This document shows, in pieces, positions 26,605 to 37,197 of a stretch of 64,000 bases of DNA. Made by a program: the position numbers and the translations under genes. The stretch covers positions 248,001-312,000 of the forward strand of contig NZ_JAEHOK010000002.1 in NCBI RefSeq assembly GCF_016236915.1, read 5' to 3'. The stretch is from Salegentibacter maritimus. Its GTDB lineage: Bacteria > Bacteroidota > Bacteroidia > Flavobacteriales > Flavobacteriaceae. Position 1 is the first letter of the stretch, and every line of letters starts with the position of its first letter. The notes under the pieces were generated by a model that was given only the letters and a program-made list of their open reading frames with translations, did not search any database and had not been told where the DNA came from.

Positions 26605-27017
26605 TATTATAAATCTAAATCTTAGATAGAAATCTAGTAGTAGTGAAGCGGTTTTCGTAAGAAAAAAATTAGTAGGCTTCCTGAAATAATATTCCGTTGT
26701 AATTCAGGTAAAAATGGAGTGTATGTATTGGAAGGGGTATATTATGTTGTAAAAAACCTTATTAAGGTATGGATGATGTTTTTACGACACTAAAGAGCGC
26801 TTGAATAAAAGTGCCGGGTGAAAGAGCGGCAAGGATAAAAGGATGCAGCCTTAAATACCAGGCAGTTTGTAATAAGGTGGAAGGGGCTACACTTTTTGGA
26901 TAGCTATAAATGAAAAAAAAGAACTTGAATAATTAGCCTAAGTTTAAAGTAAACAATCGTGTGGTTTGTTATGCCTGAAATACAGCATCGAATTAGCTGT
27001 GTTTTGGGCTTTTTTTT
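26605..27017 (+). ncRNA. Candidate non-coding RNA upstream of gyrB
   Basis: The segment between the promoter at 26569-26599 and the terminator at 26973-27017 would give a transcript of about 410 bases. It has no plausible reading frame. Small stems are visible: AAAAGTG (26807-26813) with CACTTTT (26890-26896) closing a domain that contains GCCG/CGGC (26813-26816, 26827-26830) and GCCT/AGGC (26848-26851, 26860-26863). It lacks the diagnostic segments of RNase P RNA, tmRNA and SRP RNA. Existence is inferred from the promoter-terminator pair only; a long gyrB leader attenuator is the main alternative. Confidence 0.3.
26973..27017 (+). terminator. Orphan intrinsic terminator upstream of gyrB
   Basis: GCCTGAAATACAGC (26973-26986) pairs fully with GCTGTGTTTTGGGC (26996-27009), three pairs being G-U, with a 9-base loop, followed by eight T (27010-27017). 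The T-run is only on the plus strand. No plus-strand gene ends here, so it must terminate an unannotated transcript or act as an attenuator. Confidence 0.75.
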
Positions 27018-27083
27018 ACACAAATTGTTAATAACTTAAAGCGGTCTAAGACTTAGTGGTATCATTTAAAATATGGGTTTTGT

Positions 27084-27091
27084 TATATTTG
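27084..27091 (+). promoter_or_regulatory. -7 box of gyrB
   Basis: TATATTTG, an exact TAnnTTTG match, downstream of the orphan terminator and 39 bases before the gyrB ATG; predicted transcript start near 27097. No clear -33 box. Confidence 0.45.
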
Positions 27092-27118
27092 TTCGTTATT
27101 CAAAATAGACGAATTTAA

Positions 27119-29071
<1,953 letters not shown>

Positions 29072-29092
29072 AACCGCATAACTATAGAAAAT

Positions 29093-29123
29093 AAAACCCG
29101 TAAGTAAACTTGCGGGTTTTTTT
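29093..29123 (+). terminator. Terminator of gyrB
   Basis: AACCCGTAAG, 4-base loop, CTTGCGGGTT (one G-U pair), then seven or more T. Confidence 0.9.
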
Positions 29124-29196
29124 ATAGTATAAACCGAGATTGTATAGGGAATACTTTTTTTGTTATTTTTACCACCTAACTTAACACCTACCTATT

Positions 29197-30219
29197 TTGA
29201 AAATTCGAACTAAATACCTCATTTTATCTATTTTATTTTCAATTGGTTCTTACGCACAGGAAGACGATGTTACAAAATTCGCAAACGAGATGTTGTATAT
29301 CGCCGATGAATTTGCAGGGCCAGCAGCCGAAGGAGCGGCCTATCAGGCCGGTGCAGGATGGTTCACTTCTGCTACCGCTTTAAAGCCCTGGAAAGTGGAG
29401 ATATCGTTTCAGGGAAATGCGCTTATTGTTCCTTCTAACAGGCAAAGTTTTACTATTTCTAATAATGATTTTGCCGGTGTGCATTCAGGCGGAAGCCCAA
29501 TTTTAAGTATTGAAGGTGAGGGTAGTAATGCAGTAGTTCCAACGGCATTTGGTGGAGAGACAGAAACTTATTTTGTAGGCGAAGTTGACTATTTGGGTAA
29601 TACTGTGCCTATTAGGTTTAGGGCTATAGAAGGAATTAATAAAAATATCCTTGCATATCCATTTGTTCAGGCTACGGTTGGCTTACCTTACGAAACAGAA
29701 TTTTCTGCTAGAATTCTTCCGCAATTAACGGTAGATGGGGTGGCATTTACTACTTATGGTGCAGCGGTAAAGCATAATTTCACACAATATTTTAGGTTTA
29801 ATAATGAAGACGATTTTCAGGCTTCGGCAATAATTGCCTTTAATAAGTTTGATGCCGAATATGAATTTGTAGATCCTGTAAACTTGTCGTCTGAAGGAAG
29901 CTCTTTTGGGAATCTAACCCTGGTAAACGTGAACTCTAATTTATGGATGGCCTCGGTATTGGGGTCTAAAAAATACGGCGACAGTTTTGAGGTTTTCGGA
30001 GCTTTGGGGGCAACAAATTCTAACTTTAGCTATGCTATGGGAGGAACCGGGGTGGCTTTAAGTCCTATTAATAATGCCCTTGCGCGTTTAGATCAAAGTC
30101 AGGCACAATTTAAGGCCGATTTGGGCTTTAATATTTACTTTAATCGTTTTAAGATTAGCACTATGGCTACAGCCGGTAAATTTTTTCATGTGAATGCCGG
30201 GCTACATTTTAGGATCTAA
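29197..30219 (+). CDS. Outer-membrane-type secreted protein, DUF6588-like
   Basis: 340 aa with a signal peptide (1-20, ending GSYAQ). The mature part has alternating hydrophobic and aromatic residues, AGAGWFTSATALKPWKVEISFQG-type strands and a final ..FHVNAGLHFRI ending in an aromatic-x-I pattern, which together look like a beta barrel with an outer-membrane C-terminal strand. It resembles the DUF6588 family of Bacteroidota; the function is unknown. The start is TTG at 29197; the next ATG would remove the signal peptide, so TTG is kept. Confidence 0.75.
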   Translation: MKIRTKYLILSILFSIGSYAQEDDVTKFANEMLYIADEFAGPAAEGAAYQAGAGWFTSATALKPWKVEISFQGNALIVPSNRQSFTISNNDFAGVHSGGSPILSIEGEGSNAVVPTAFGGETETYFVGEVDYLGNTVPIRFRAIEGINKNILAYPFVQATVGLPYETEFSARILPQLTVDGVAFTTYGAAVKHNFTQYFRFNNEDDFQASAIIAFNKFDAEYEFVDPVNLSSEGSSFGNLTLVNVNSNLWMASVLGSKKYGDSFEVFGALGATNSNFSYAMGGTGVALSPINNALARLDQSQAQFKADLGFNIYFNRFKISTMATAGKFFHVNAGLHFRI

Positions 30220-30268
30220 AAAAGGCTAGTTTTAACCATATCTTCTAGTAATACTATAGCAATATTCG

Positions 30269-30276
30269 TATTTTTG
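30269..30276 (+). promoter_or_regulatory. -7 box of mdh
   Basis: TATTTTTG, an exact TAnnTTTG match, 35 bases before the mdh ATG. No clear -33 box. Confidence 0.45.
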
Positions 30277-30311
30277 AGGTCAATTATTAACCGATTTAAA
30301 TAAAATATAAG

Positions 30312-31238
30312 ATGAAAGTTACTATAGTAGGAGCAGGTGCCGTTGGTGCCAGTTGTGCAGAATATGTTGCTATTAAAGATTTTGCTTCAGAAGTGGTTTT
30401 ACTCGATATTAAAGATGGAGTGGCCGAAGGAAAAGCGATGGATTTAATGCAGACCGCAACCCTTAACAGTTTTGATACAAAAATAACCGGTACAACTAAC
30501 GATTATGCTAAAACAGCAGGCAGTGATGTTGCTGTTATTACTAGTGGTATTCCTCGTAAGCCCGGAATGACGCGTGAAGAATTAATTGGAATAAATGCAG
30601 GGATCGTAAAAGAAGTTGCATCAAACCTTATTAAACATTCTCCAAATGTTACGCTTATTGTGGTAAGTAATCCAATGGATACCATGACTTACCTTGTGCA
30701 TAAAACTACAGGTCTTCCAAAAAACAAAATTATTGGAATGGGTGGAGCTTTAGATAGTGCCCGTTTCAAATTTAGATTGAGTGAAGCTTTGGAATGCCCT
30801 CCATCTGATGTAGATGGTATGGTAATAGGTGGACATAGCGATACCGGTATGGTGCCGCTTACAAGATTAGCAACCAGAAATTCTGTGCCCGTTTCAGCTT
30901 TCTTGTCAGAAGATCGTTTAAACCAGGTTTCAGAAGACACCAAAGTTGGAGGGGCAACTCTTACCAAATTATTAGGAACCAGTGCCTGGTATGCACCGGG
31001 TGCGGCAGTTTCTGCCCTTGTTCAGGCAATTGCTTGCGACCAAAAGAAAATGTTCCCTTGCTCAGCATTGCTGGAAGGTGAATATGGACTAAACGATATT
31101 TGTATTGGTGTGCCTGCAATTTTAGGAAAAGATGGTTTGGAAAAAATCGTCGAAATTGAACTTGATGATGCAGAGTCTAAAAAGATGAAAGAAAGTGCAG
31201 AAGGTGTAAATAAAACCAATGCCCTATTAGAACTATAA
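30312..31238 (+). CDS. mdh: Malate dehydrogenase
   Basis: NAD-dependent enzyme of the TCA cycle that interconverts malate and oxaloacetate. Nucleotide loop VGAGAVGASCA (6-16), substrate arginines in PRKPGMTREEL (R82, R88) and R151, Asn in VVSNPMD (118-124), and catalytic H175 in IGGHSDTGM. The 308 aa length and the RKPGMTR loop place it in the lactate-dehydrogenase-like MDH group common in Bacteroidota. Single gene with its own promoter and terminator. Confidence 0.96.
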   Translation: MKVTIVGAGAVGASCAEYVAIKDFASEVVLLDIKDGVAEGKAMDLMQTATLNSFDTKITGTTNDYAKTAGSDVAVITSGIPRKPGMTREELIGINAGIVKEVASNLIKHSPNVTLIVVSNPMDTMTYLVHKTTGLPKNKIIGMGGALDSARFKFRLSEALECPPSDVDGMVIGGHSDTGMVPLTRLATRNSVPVSAFLSEDRLNQVSEDTKVGGATLTKLLGTSAWYAPGAAVSALVQAIACDQKKMFPCSALLEGEYGLNDICIGVPAILGKDGLEKIVEIELDDAESKKMKESAEGVNKTNALLEL

Positions 31239-31263
31239 ATAGTTTTTACCTTGAATATATGTT

Positions 31264-31294
31264 AAAAAAGGCCGCAAGTTTAGCGGCCTTTTTT
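31264..31294 (+). terminator. Terminator of mdh
   Basis: A-run plus GGCCGC, 7-base loop, GCGGCC plus T-run. Confidence 0.92.
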
Positions 31295-31328
31295 GTGTTT
31301 AAAAGTTAAATTATTCAAAAAAAAATTG

Positions 31329-31359
31329 TTGGGATTTCATTTTTGAAACCCTATATTTG
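31329..31359 (+). promoter_or_regulatory. Promoter of secDF
   Basis: TTGG (31329-31332), 19 bases, TATATTTG (31352-31359). The same boxes and spacing occur before the tRNA-Val gene. Predicted transcript start near 31366, 37 bases before the ATG. Confidence 0.5.
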
Positions 31360-31402
31360 TCCGTTTTTAAAATTGACCTAATTAATTATAACTTAAGGAA
31401 TA

Positions 31403-34402
31403 ATGCAGAACAAAGGACTGATTAAGGTTTTTGCAATTTTATTTGGACTGGTATGTATATATCAGTTGTCTTTTACTTTTATTGCTAATAATGTAGAAAA
31501 TGAAGCTGAAGATTTTGCCAGGCAAAAAATTAGCGAAAATGTAGAAAACTATTCAGCATTGAGAGATGTTGAACAGCAAAAATATCTCGATTCTGTTGCG
31601 AATGAGGAGATTATTGCAGGTATTACTTACAGTAACGCCAAAGACAAAGAACTAAATAAAGGACTTGACCTTAAAGGCGGAATTAATGTAATTCTTCAAA
31701 TTTCGGTTAAAGATATTCTTGCCGGTTTAGCAAATAATACCAACGATCCCGCTTTTAACCAGGCAATAGCTGAGGCCGATGAAGCTTCTAAAGATAGCCA
31801 GGACGATTATATAGATCTTTTCTTTGAAGCTTTTAATAATATTCCTGATGCTAAACTAGCATCTCCAGATGTGTTTGCCAATAAAACACTAAGTGATGAG
31901 ATTAACTTCGAGATGACTAATGCTGATGTTGAAACAGTAATTAGAAGAAAGGTTGATGAGTCTATTACTTCTGCTTTTGAAGTTTTAAGAAAGCGTATCG
32001 ATAAATTCGGGGTAACCCAACCAAATATTCAGCGTCTTGGTAATTCAGGAAGAATTCTTGTAGAATTACCGGGTGCTAAAGATATTAATCGTGTAAAGGG
32101 ATTGTTGCAGAGTACTGCGCAATTAGAATTTTGGCACGTATATAAAAGCAATGAATTAGGAAATTTCCTGGCTCAGGCTAATAATGTGCTTAGAGACGTA
32201 GTAAGCAAAGAGAGCAAAGAAACAGAAGCTGAATCCGATACTACTGCTACCGATAGCGATATAGATGAGTTGCTTGCAGAAAGCGAAGATTCTACTGAAG
32301 TAAGCACCGGTAATAATCCTCTATTTGAACTTATTCAGGGGCCTGGATTCCAGGGAGGACCGGTTTTGGCATATTTCTCTGAAAAAGATACTGCCAGGGT
32401 AAATGAATATCTTGCCATGCCACAGGTAAGATCTTTACTTCCGGCATCACAACGTTATGCTAAATTCGCTTGGGGAATTCCACAGGATGAAGAAGGTGTA
32501 GTTGGTCTTTATGCTTTAAAAGGTAATCGTAATATGGAGCCACCGCTTAGTGGCGATGTGATTACTGATGCACAACAAACTTACGACCAAATGGGGCGTG
32601 TTGCTGTATCTATGCAAATGGATGGAAGAGGAGCTAAGATATGGGAAGAAATGACCGGCCTTGCTTCTACACAACAAAGCAATATTGCCATTGTTTTAGA
32701 TAATACTGTTTATTCTGCTCCGGGAGTTTCTACAGGACCTATTGCGGGGGGAAGAAGTGAAATTAGTGGAGATTTTACAATAACCGAAGGTCAGGATTTG
32801 GCCAATGTTCTTAGAGCTGGTAAACTGCCTGCTTCTGCAGATATTATTCAAAGTGAAATTGTAGGACCAAGTTTAGGTCAGGAAGCCATAGATAGCGGGA
32901 TCTGGTCTTTTGCCATCGCCCTTGTTTTTGTGTTGTTATGGATGGTTTTCTATTATGGTAAAGCCGGTCTTTTTGCCGATGTTGCCCTGGCAGTAAACAT
33001 TCTATTTATCTTCGGAATTCTTGCCGGTTTAGGAGCGGTGTTAACTTTACCTGGTATTGCCGGTATTGTATTAACTATTGGTATCTCGGTAGATGCCAAC
33101 GTACTTATCTTTGAAAGAATTCGAGAAGAACTTGCAAAAGGAAAAGTACAGAAAGATGCTATTAAAGACGGATTTAATAACGCACTGTCTTCAATTTTAG
33201 ATGCGAATATTACTACCGGTTTAACTGGTTTCATTCTATTGATTTTAGGTACAGGGCCAATTAAAGGTTTTGCCACTACTTTATTAATAGGTATTGCAAC
33301 TTCTTTATTTACCGCAATTTTCATCACCAGGTTATTTATTGATGGATATGGTAAAAACGGAAAGTCACTTGATTTTGCTACAGGCGCAACTAAAAACCTT
33401 TTCAGAAATGTAAAAGTAAATTGGTTAGGGAAGCGTAAAATGGCTTATACAATCTCTGGAATTTTAATCGTGATTAGTGTTGGGTCTTTATTAGTGCAAG
33501 GACTAAACCAGGGGGTTGATTTTGTAGGAGGTAGAACTTATACCGTACGTTTCGATAAGGATGTGAACCCAACCGATGTGGAACAGGATCTGATCGCTGA
33601 ATTTGGAAGTGCCGAAGCAAAAACTTTTGGACCAAATAATCAGCTTAAAATTACTACGAAATATAAAGTAGATGAAGAAAGTACAGCAGTAGATAATGAG
33701 ATTCAGCAATCTATGTTTGAAGCTCTGCAGTCTTACCTTCCTCAAGATCTTACTTACGATGAGTTTACAGCAGGAGGTGCCGGAAAAGATATTGGTATTA
33801 TGCAGTCTATGAAAGTAGGTCCAACTATTGCCGATGATATTAAGAACGACTCTTTCTGGGCTATCTTAGGATCGCTAGTAGTGATTTTCCTATATATCTT
33901 ATTGCGATTTAGAAAATGGCAATTTAGTATTGGTGCGGTTGCCGCAGTAGCACACGATGTTATTATTGTATTGGGTATCTTCTCATTACTATACAAAGTA
34001 ATGCCATTTAGTATGGAGATTAACCAGGCATTTATTGCTGCCATACTTACGGTAATTGGTTACTCATTAAACGATACCGTGGTTGTATTTGATAGGATTA
34101 GGGAATTTGTAAACGAACATACAAGTTGGCCGTTGGGAAGAACTGTAAACAGTGCTTTAGATAGTACCATAAGTCGTACTTTAAACACCTCGCTTACTAC
34201 CTTAATCGTATTGCTTGCCATCTTCATCTTTGGTGGAGAAAGTATTAGAGGCTTTATGTTTGCCTTGATTATTGGTGTAATTGTAGGTACTTATTCTTCT
34301 TTATTTATCGCAACTCCTGTGATGTTCGACAGCGTGACCGATAAATCTAAGATTGAAAAGAAAAAGAAAGTTGAAGAAGATTCTGAAGCCACTACGGTTT
34401 AA
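31403..34402 (+). CDS. secDF: Fused protein-export membrane protein SecDF
   Basis: 999 aa fusion of SecD and SecF, RND-type proton-driven subunits that help the Sec channel pull proteins across the inner membrane. SecD half: TM1 (about 8-28), first periplasmic domain with GLDLKGGINV (about 88-97), head region, then five TMs around 500-650. SecF half: from about 675, VDFVGGRTYTVRF, and a second TM bundle with LNDTVVVFDRIRE (about 890-903). An acidic insert (about 270-310, Asp/Glu/Ser/Thr rich) lies in the first periplasmic loop. Fused forms are usual in Bacteroidota. Confidence 0.96.
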   Translation: MQNKGLIKVFAILFGLVCIYQLSFTFIANNVENEAEDFARQKISENVENYSALRDVEQQKYLDSVANEEIIAGITYSNAKDKELNKGLDLKGGINVILQISVKDILAGLANNTNDPAFNQAIAEADEASKDSQDDYIDLFFEAFNNIPDAKLASPDVFANKTLSDEINFEMTNADVETVIRRKVDESITSAFEVLRKRIDKFGVTQPNIQRLGNSGRILVELPGAKDINRVKGLLQSTAQLEFWHVYKSNELGNFLAQANNVLRDVVSKESKETEAESDTTATDSDIDELLAESEDSTEVSTGNNPLFELIQGPGFQGGPVLAYFSEKDTARVNEYLAMPQVRSLLPASQRYAKFAWGIPQDEEGVVGLYALKGNRNMEPPLSGDVITDAQQTYDQMGRVAVSMQMDGRGAKIWEEMTGLASTQQSNIAIVLDNTVYSAPGVSTGPIAGGRSEISGDFTITEGQDLANVLRAGKLPASADIIQSEIVGPSLGQEAIDSGIWSFAIALVFVLLWMVFYYGKAGLFADVALAVNILFIFGILAGLGAVLTLPGIAGIVLTIGISVDANVLIFERIREELAKGKVQKDAIKDGFNNALSSILDANITTGLTGFILLILGTGPIKGFATTLLIGIATSLFTAIFITRLFIDGYGKNGKSLDFATGATKNLFRNVKVNWLGKRKMAYTISGILIVISVGSLLVQGLNQGVDFVGGRTYTVRFDKDVNPTDVEQDLIAEFGSAEAKTFGPNNQLKITTKYKVDEESTAVDNEIQQSMFEALQSYLPQDLTYDEFTAGGAGKDIGIMQSMKVGPTIADDIKNDSFWAILGSLVVIFLYILLRFRKWQFSIGAVAAVAHDVIIVLGIFSLLYKVMPFSMEINQAFIAAILTVIGYSLNDTVVVFDRIREFVNEHTSWPLGRTVNSALDSTISRTLNTSLTTLIVLLAIFIFGGESIRGFMFALIIGVIVGTYSSLFIATPVMFDSVTDKSKIEKKKKVEEDSEATTV

Positions 34403-34426
34403 GGTTTCTTCGGAAATATAAAAAGT

Positions 34427-34456
34427 AAAAAGCGCTCCATCTGGAGCGCTTTTTTT
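34427..34456 (+). terminator. Terminator of secDF
   Basis: A-run plus AGCGCTCCA, 2-base loop, TGGAGCGCT plus T-run; a very stable stem. Confidence 0.93.
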
Positions 34457-34521
34457 ATGGGTAGTTTTAACTTAAAATATACTTTTAGGGGTGTCTATAT
34501 ACGGTAGTGGGCAAACCTGGG

Positions 34522-34554
34522 TTTAACCTGGATTAGGTTAAATCTTTATATTTG
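34522..34554 (+). promoter_or_regulatory. Operator and -7 box before the GNAT gene
   Basis: TTTAACCT (34522-34529), 5 bases, AGGTTAAA (34535-34542) is a perfect inverted repeat ending four bases before TATATTTG (34547-34554). A protein bound there would block RNA polymerase. The cognate regulator is not identified. Confidence 0.4.
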
Positions 34555-34612
34555 GTTTGTGTAATGAGTTGTGGTGCATGTAAAAGAAATGTATAAGTAA
34601 CTTACAAAACAA

Positions 34613-35143
34613 ATGGACTTAATAATAAGAAAAGAAAATCCGGAAGACTTTAAAGCGGTGTTTAAACTTATAGAAAAAGCATTTGAGAATGAGCGAATGA
34701 GTGACCACAAGGAGCAGTTTTTAGTAGAACGTTTAAGGAAATCAAATGCGTTTGTTCCCCCGCTTTCAATGGTAGCTGAAACTGAAAAAAAAATTGTTGG
34801 ACATATTTTACTAACCAAATTAAAAATAAAAAATGAGCACAATGAATTCGAATCTTTAGCGCTTGCTCCTATTTCTGTGCTCCCGGAATATCAAAGGAAT
34901 GGAATTGGAGGAATGCTTATAAAAGAAGCCCATGAGAAAGCAAAGGAATTGGGTTTTCAATCTGTAGTATTGGTTGGACACGAAAAATATTATCCGAAGT
35001 TCGGATATAAACAAGCTGATTTATTTGGAATTAAATTGCCATTTGAGGTGCCGAAAGAGAATTGTATGGCAATTGAACTCACTGAAAATGGATTGGAAAA
35101 TGTAAGCGGAATGGTTAAATATCCGAAAGAATTTTATGAGTAG
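34613..35143 (+). CDS. GNAT family N-acetyltransferase
   Basis: 176 aa acetyl-CoA-dependent N-acetyltransferase. The core is visible from MDLIIRKENPEDFKAVFKLI (beta1-alpha1) to motif A, APISVLPEYQRNGIGGMLI (about 85-103), where QRNGIGG binds the CoA pyrophosphate; YYPKFGYKQADLFGI (about 127-141) is typical of the YhbS-like subgroup. The substrate is unknown. First gene of an accessory block after the secDF terminator, with an operator-like palindrome at its promoter. Confidence 0.88.
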   Translation: MDLIIRKENPEDFKAVFKLIEKAFENERMSDHKEQFLVERLRKSNAFVPPLSMVAETEKKIVGHILLTKLKIKNEHNEFESLALAPISVLPEYQRNGIGGMLIKEAHEKAKELGFQSVVLVGHEKYYPKFGYKQADLFGIKLPFEVPKENCMAIELTENGLENVSGMVKYPKEFYE

Positions 35144-35403
35144 AAATATTATATCGCCGCTATGTCCTTATGCACCAAAACATCGGAAATCTAAATATAT
35201 AATTAAAACCGAGGCTTTCTCTATTCAATTCGATCGGCTTAATTTCTAGTTTATAAAATAACAACAGCTGTAGAAATTCTTACTAAATTTCAGGTTAATA
35301 TAAAGACAGCGTAAAGTTCTTAAGAGGTGGTTGGAAGTTTAAACTATTATTAAAGGGAATATTGAAAAGAATATAAACATCTTGGTGGCTGAATAAAAAC
35401 ACA

Positions 35404-36027
35404 ATGAACTTTCTAAAAAATATATTCAATTCAATGAAAAAACAATCTGCTAAAAGTGCTTTAATTAATTCAACTGAACATGAAATAAAAAGATTGCTGT
35501 GCGGAATTGGACAATCAAAAATCACAGAAAAGGAAATAGAGATTTCCGAGTATCCTTTCGAACCCTCAATTGCTTATCCTAATAAGCTTATTAAAGCCAA
35601 TGAGATCGATTTTATAGGTGTAGATTTCGGAGTTTGTAAAATATACCTTGCTAACGACATAGTTTTCATTTCTGCAGAAAAGAAAGCAGAATTAAAAGCT
35701 TTTGCAGATAGCAATAACATAAACTTAATCGAATATAGCTGGAATTGGGATTGGATTTTAGAGCCTTATTTAGATACCGAGTTTACAAAGGAGAATGAGA
35801 AACTTGCTTTGGAAAGGCTTAGGGAAAACGGAATTGATCAAGAAGAAGTTAAACAGATAAGAGCTGAAGTTGGAAAACAGATGTTTAAATATAATTTCGA
35901 GACTATGTTGTGGGATTGGTGTAGTTTAAACTTAGTAGATGTTCTTTCGGCAATGAGGGTTAAATACGACAAGGATGAATTTAGGGAATTTTACAAAAGA
36001 GCAATAGAAATTGACAAGCGAAATTAA
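35404..36027 (+). CDS. Hypothetical cytoplasmic protein
   Basis: 207 aa, no signal peptide or membrane segment and no domain I recognise. Rich in Glu, Lys, Ile and Trp; the most distinctive segments are YSWNWDWILEPYLDTEF (about 114-130) and MLWDWCSLNLVDVLSAMRVKY (about 165-185), with a helical charged stretch between them. Isolated between two gaps (260 and 180 bases) that show no clear signals. Codon use is AT-rich like its neighbours. It may belong to a lineage-specific family. Confidence 0.6.
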   Translation: MNFLKNIFNSMKKQSAKSALINSTEHEIKRLLCGIGQSKITEKEIEISEYPFEPSIAYPNKLIKANEIDFIGVDFGVCKIYLANDIVFISAEKKAELKAFADSNNINLIEYSWNWDWILEPYLDTEFTKENEKLALERLRENGIDQEEVKQIRAEVGKQMFKYNFETMLWDWCSLNLVDVLSAMRVKYDKDEFREFYKRAIEIDKRN

Positions 36028-36207
36028 AACTCGTTTCGTAATGATACTAAGCGTAATTATTTTGAAATGTGACTATGCTTTGATTACGCTCTAAGTATAA
36101 CTTAGAATTTAATAATAATTGTTATGCCGATAATTAACCGGAAAATAGTAAATTTCAACATCTAACTTGCCAATTACCCTACTCGTTGAGCAAAAAAATA
36201 TCGAGAT

Positions 36208-37044
36208 TTGAAATTTTTACTAAAGTGCTCTCTAGTTATATTATTGAGTTTAACTCTTATTAATTGTAACCGGGCAAAAGCAGATAGGGCTTTTGAAGAA
36301 AGACCGGTTTCAAAATTTTCAGAAGAACAACAGGATTCTTTAATTGATAAATATCTTAAAAATGGTGCCCGGCAAGAAGATCCTTATTCGCAAGAATGGC
36401 AAAAGGAGATTAATAAAGGTTTAGAAGTCGATTCTACCATTGCCTATTTCTGGCAACAAAAAGCAATGCCTCTATTTAAGCAAGGCAAATATGAAATAGG
36501 AATGCCATTTATAGATAAGGCTGTGAAGTATAATCCTGAAAGGTGGCAAAATTATCGCGCGTTTATAAAATGTATTTTTTCAAAGCAATACAAAGACGCA
36601 ATTGCCGATTTTAAAGATTACCGGGAAAAATATGGTTATGGCTTTGTAATGGACCATTCTTATAATTTCTACATTGGGCTGAGCTACTTACAATTGAATG
36701 AATTTGAAAAGGCTGAGAAGATTTTTGAGAAAGATTATCAACGAACATTAAATGATGATGGGGAAGGATGGTTGCATCATTTAGATTTATTTTATTACGG
36801 AATCAGCAAGTACGAACTCAAAAAGTACAAGGAAGCATTAGAACTTTTTGATCAGGCTTTGGAGATTTACCAACAATTTTCAGATGTTCAATATTATAAG
36901 GCTAAAATTCTGTATAAATTAGGAAGACCACAAGAAGCTAATAAAATTTATAGGGAAGCAAAAAGAAATGCTGATAAAGGATTTACAATAAATGAAGATA
37001 ATATTGTCTATGAGCGATACCCCTATCAGGTTCGGTGGCCATAA
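36208..37044 (+). CDS. TPR-repeat lipoprotein
   Basis: 278 aa. A TTG start gives a signal peptide with lipobox LINC (C20). From about residue 75 to 260 there are helical repeats of TPR type, for example YFWQQKAMPLFKQGKYEIGMP, YIGLSYLQLNEFEKAEKIF and YYKAKILYKLGRPQEANKIY, each with the small-residue/aromatic spacing of the motif. Such proteins act as protein-binding scaffolds at the envelope. No ATG is available upstream of the signal peptide, so TTG is accepted. Partner unknown. Confidence 0.75.
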   Translation: MKFLLKCSLVILLSLTLINCNRAKADRAFEERPVSKFSEEQQDSLIDKYLKNGARQEDPYSQEWQKEINKGLEVDSTIAYFWQQKAMPLFKQGKYEIGMPFIDKAVKYNPERWQNYRAFIKCIFSKQYKDAIADFKDYREKYGYGFVMDHSYNFYIGLSYLQLNEFEKAEKIFEKDYQRTLNDDGEGWLHHLDLFYYGISKYELKKYKEALELFDQALEIYQQFSDVQYYKAKILYKLGRPQEANKIYREAKRNADKGFTINEDNIVYERYPYQVRWP

Positions 37045-37197
37045 AGTTTTTTATGCTGCTGTATTAGCCTAAATTTCTAGAAATATTAGAACGAATAATC
37101 TAAATTAGGCAACTAGTTAAATCTAGTGTGTGGGCTGTACATGGTAAATTTCCCAGGCACTATGAGCGCTTGCCAACAGCTTTATTAAAACATTTGT

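Noticed and set aside
26811-26903. 30-codon GTG frame with two Cys in the gyrB upstream gap
   Set aside because: No promoter close to it, no resemblance to a known peptide, and the same bases are explained by an RNA stem (AAAAGTG/CACTTTT).
26605-27017. tmRNA, RNase P RNA or SRP RNA in the gap
   Set aside because: No T-arm-like 3' end, no GAAAGTCCGG-type RNase P core and no GNRA/SRP loop pattern were found.
27010-27035. Possible DnaA box (TTTTACACA) suggesting oriC near gyrB
   Set aside because: Only one imperfect box; no cluster, no dnaA gene and no AT-rich unwinding repeats.
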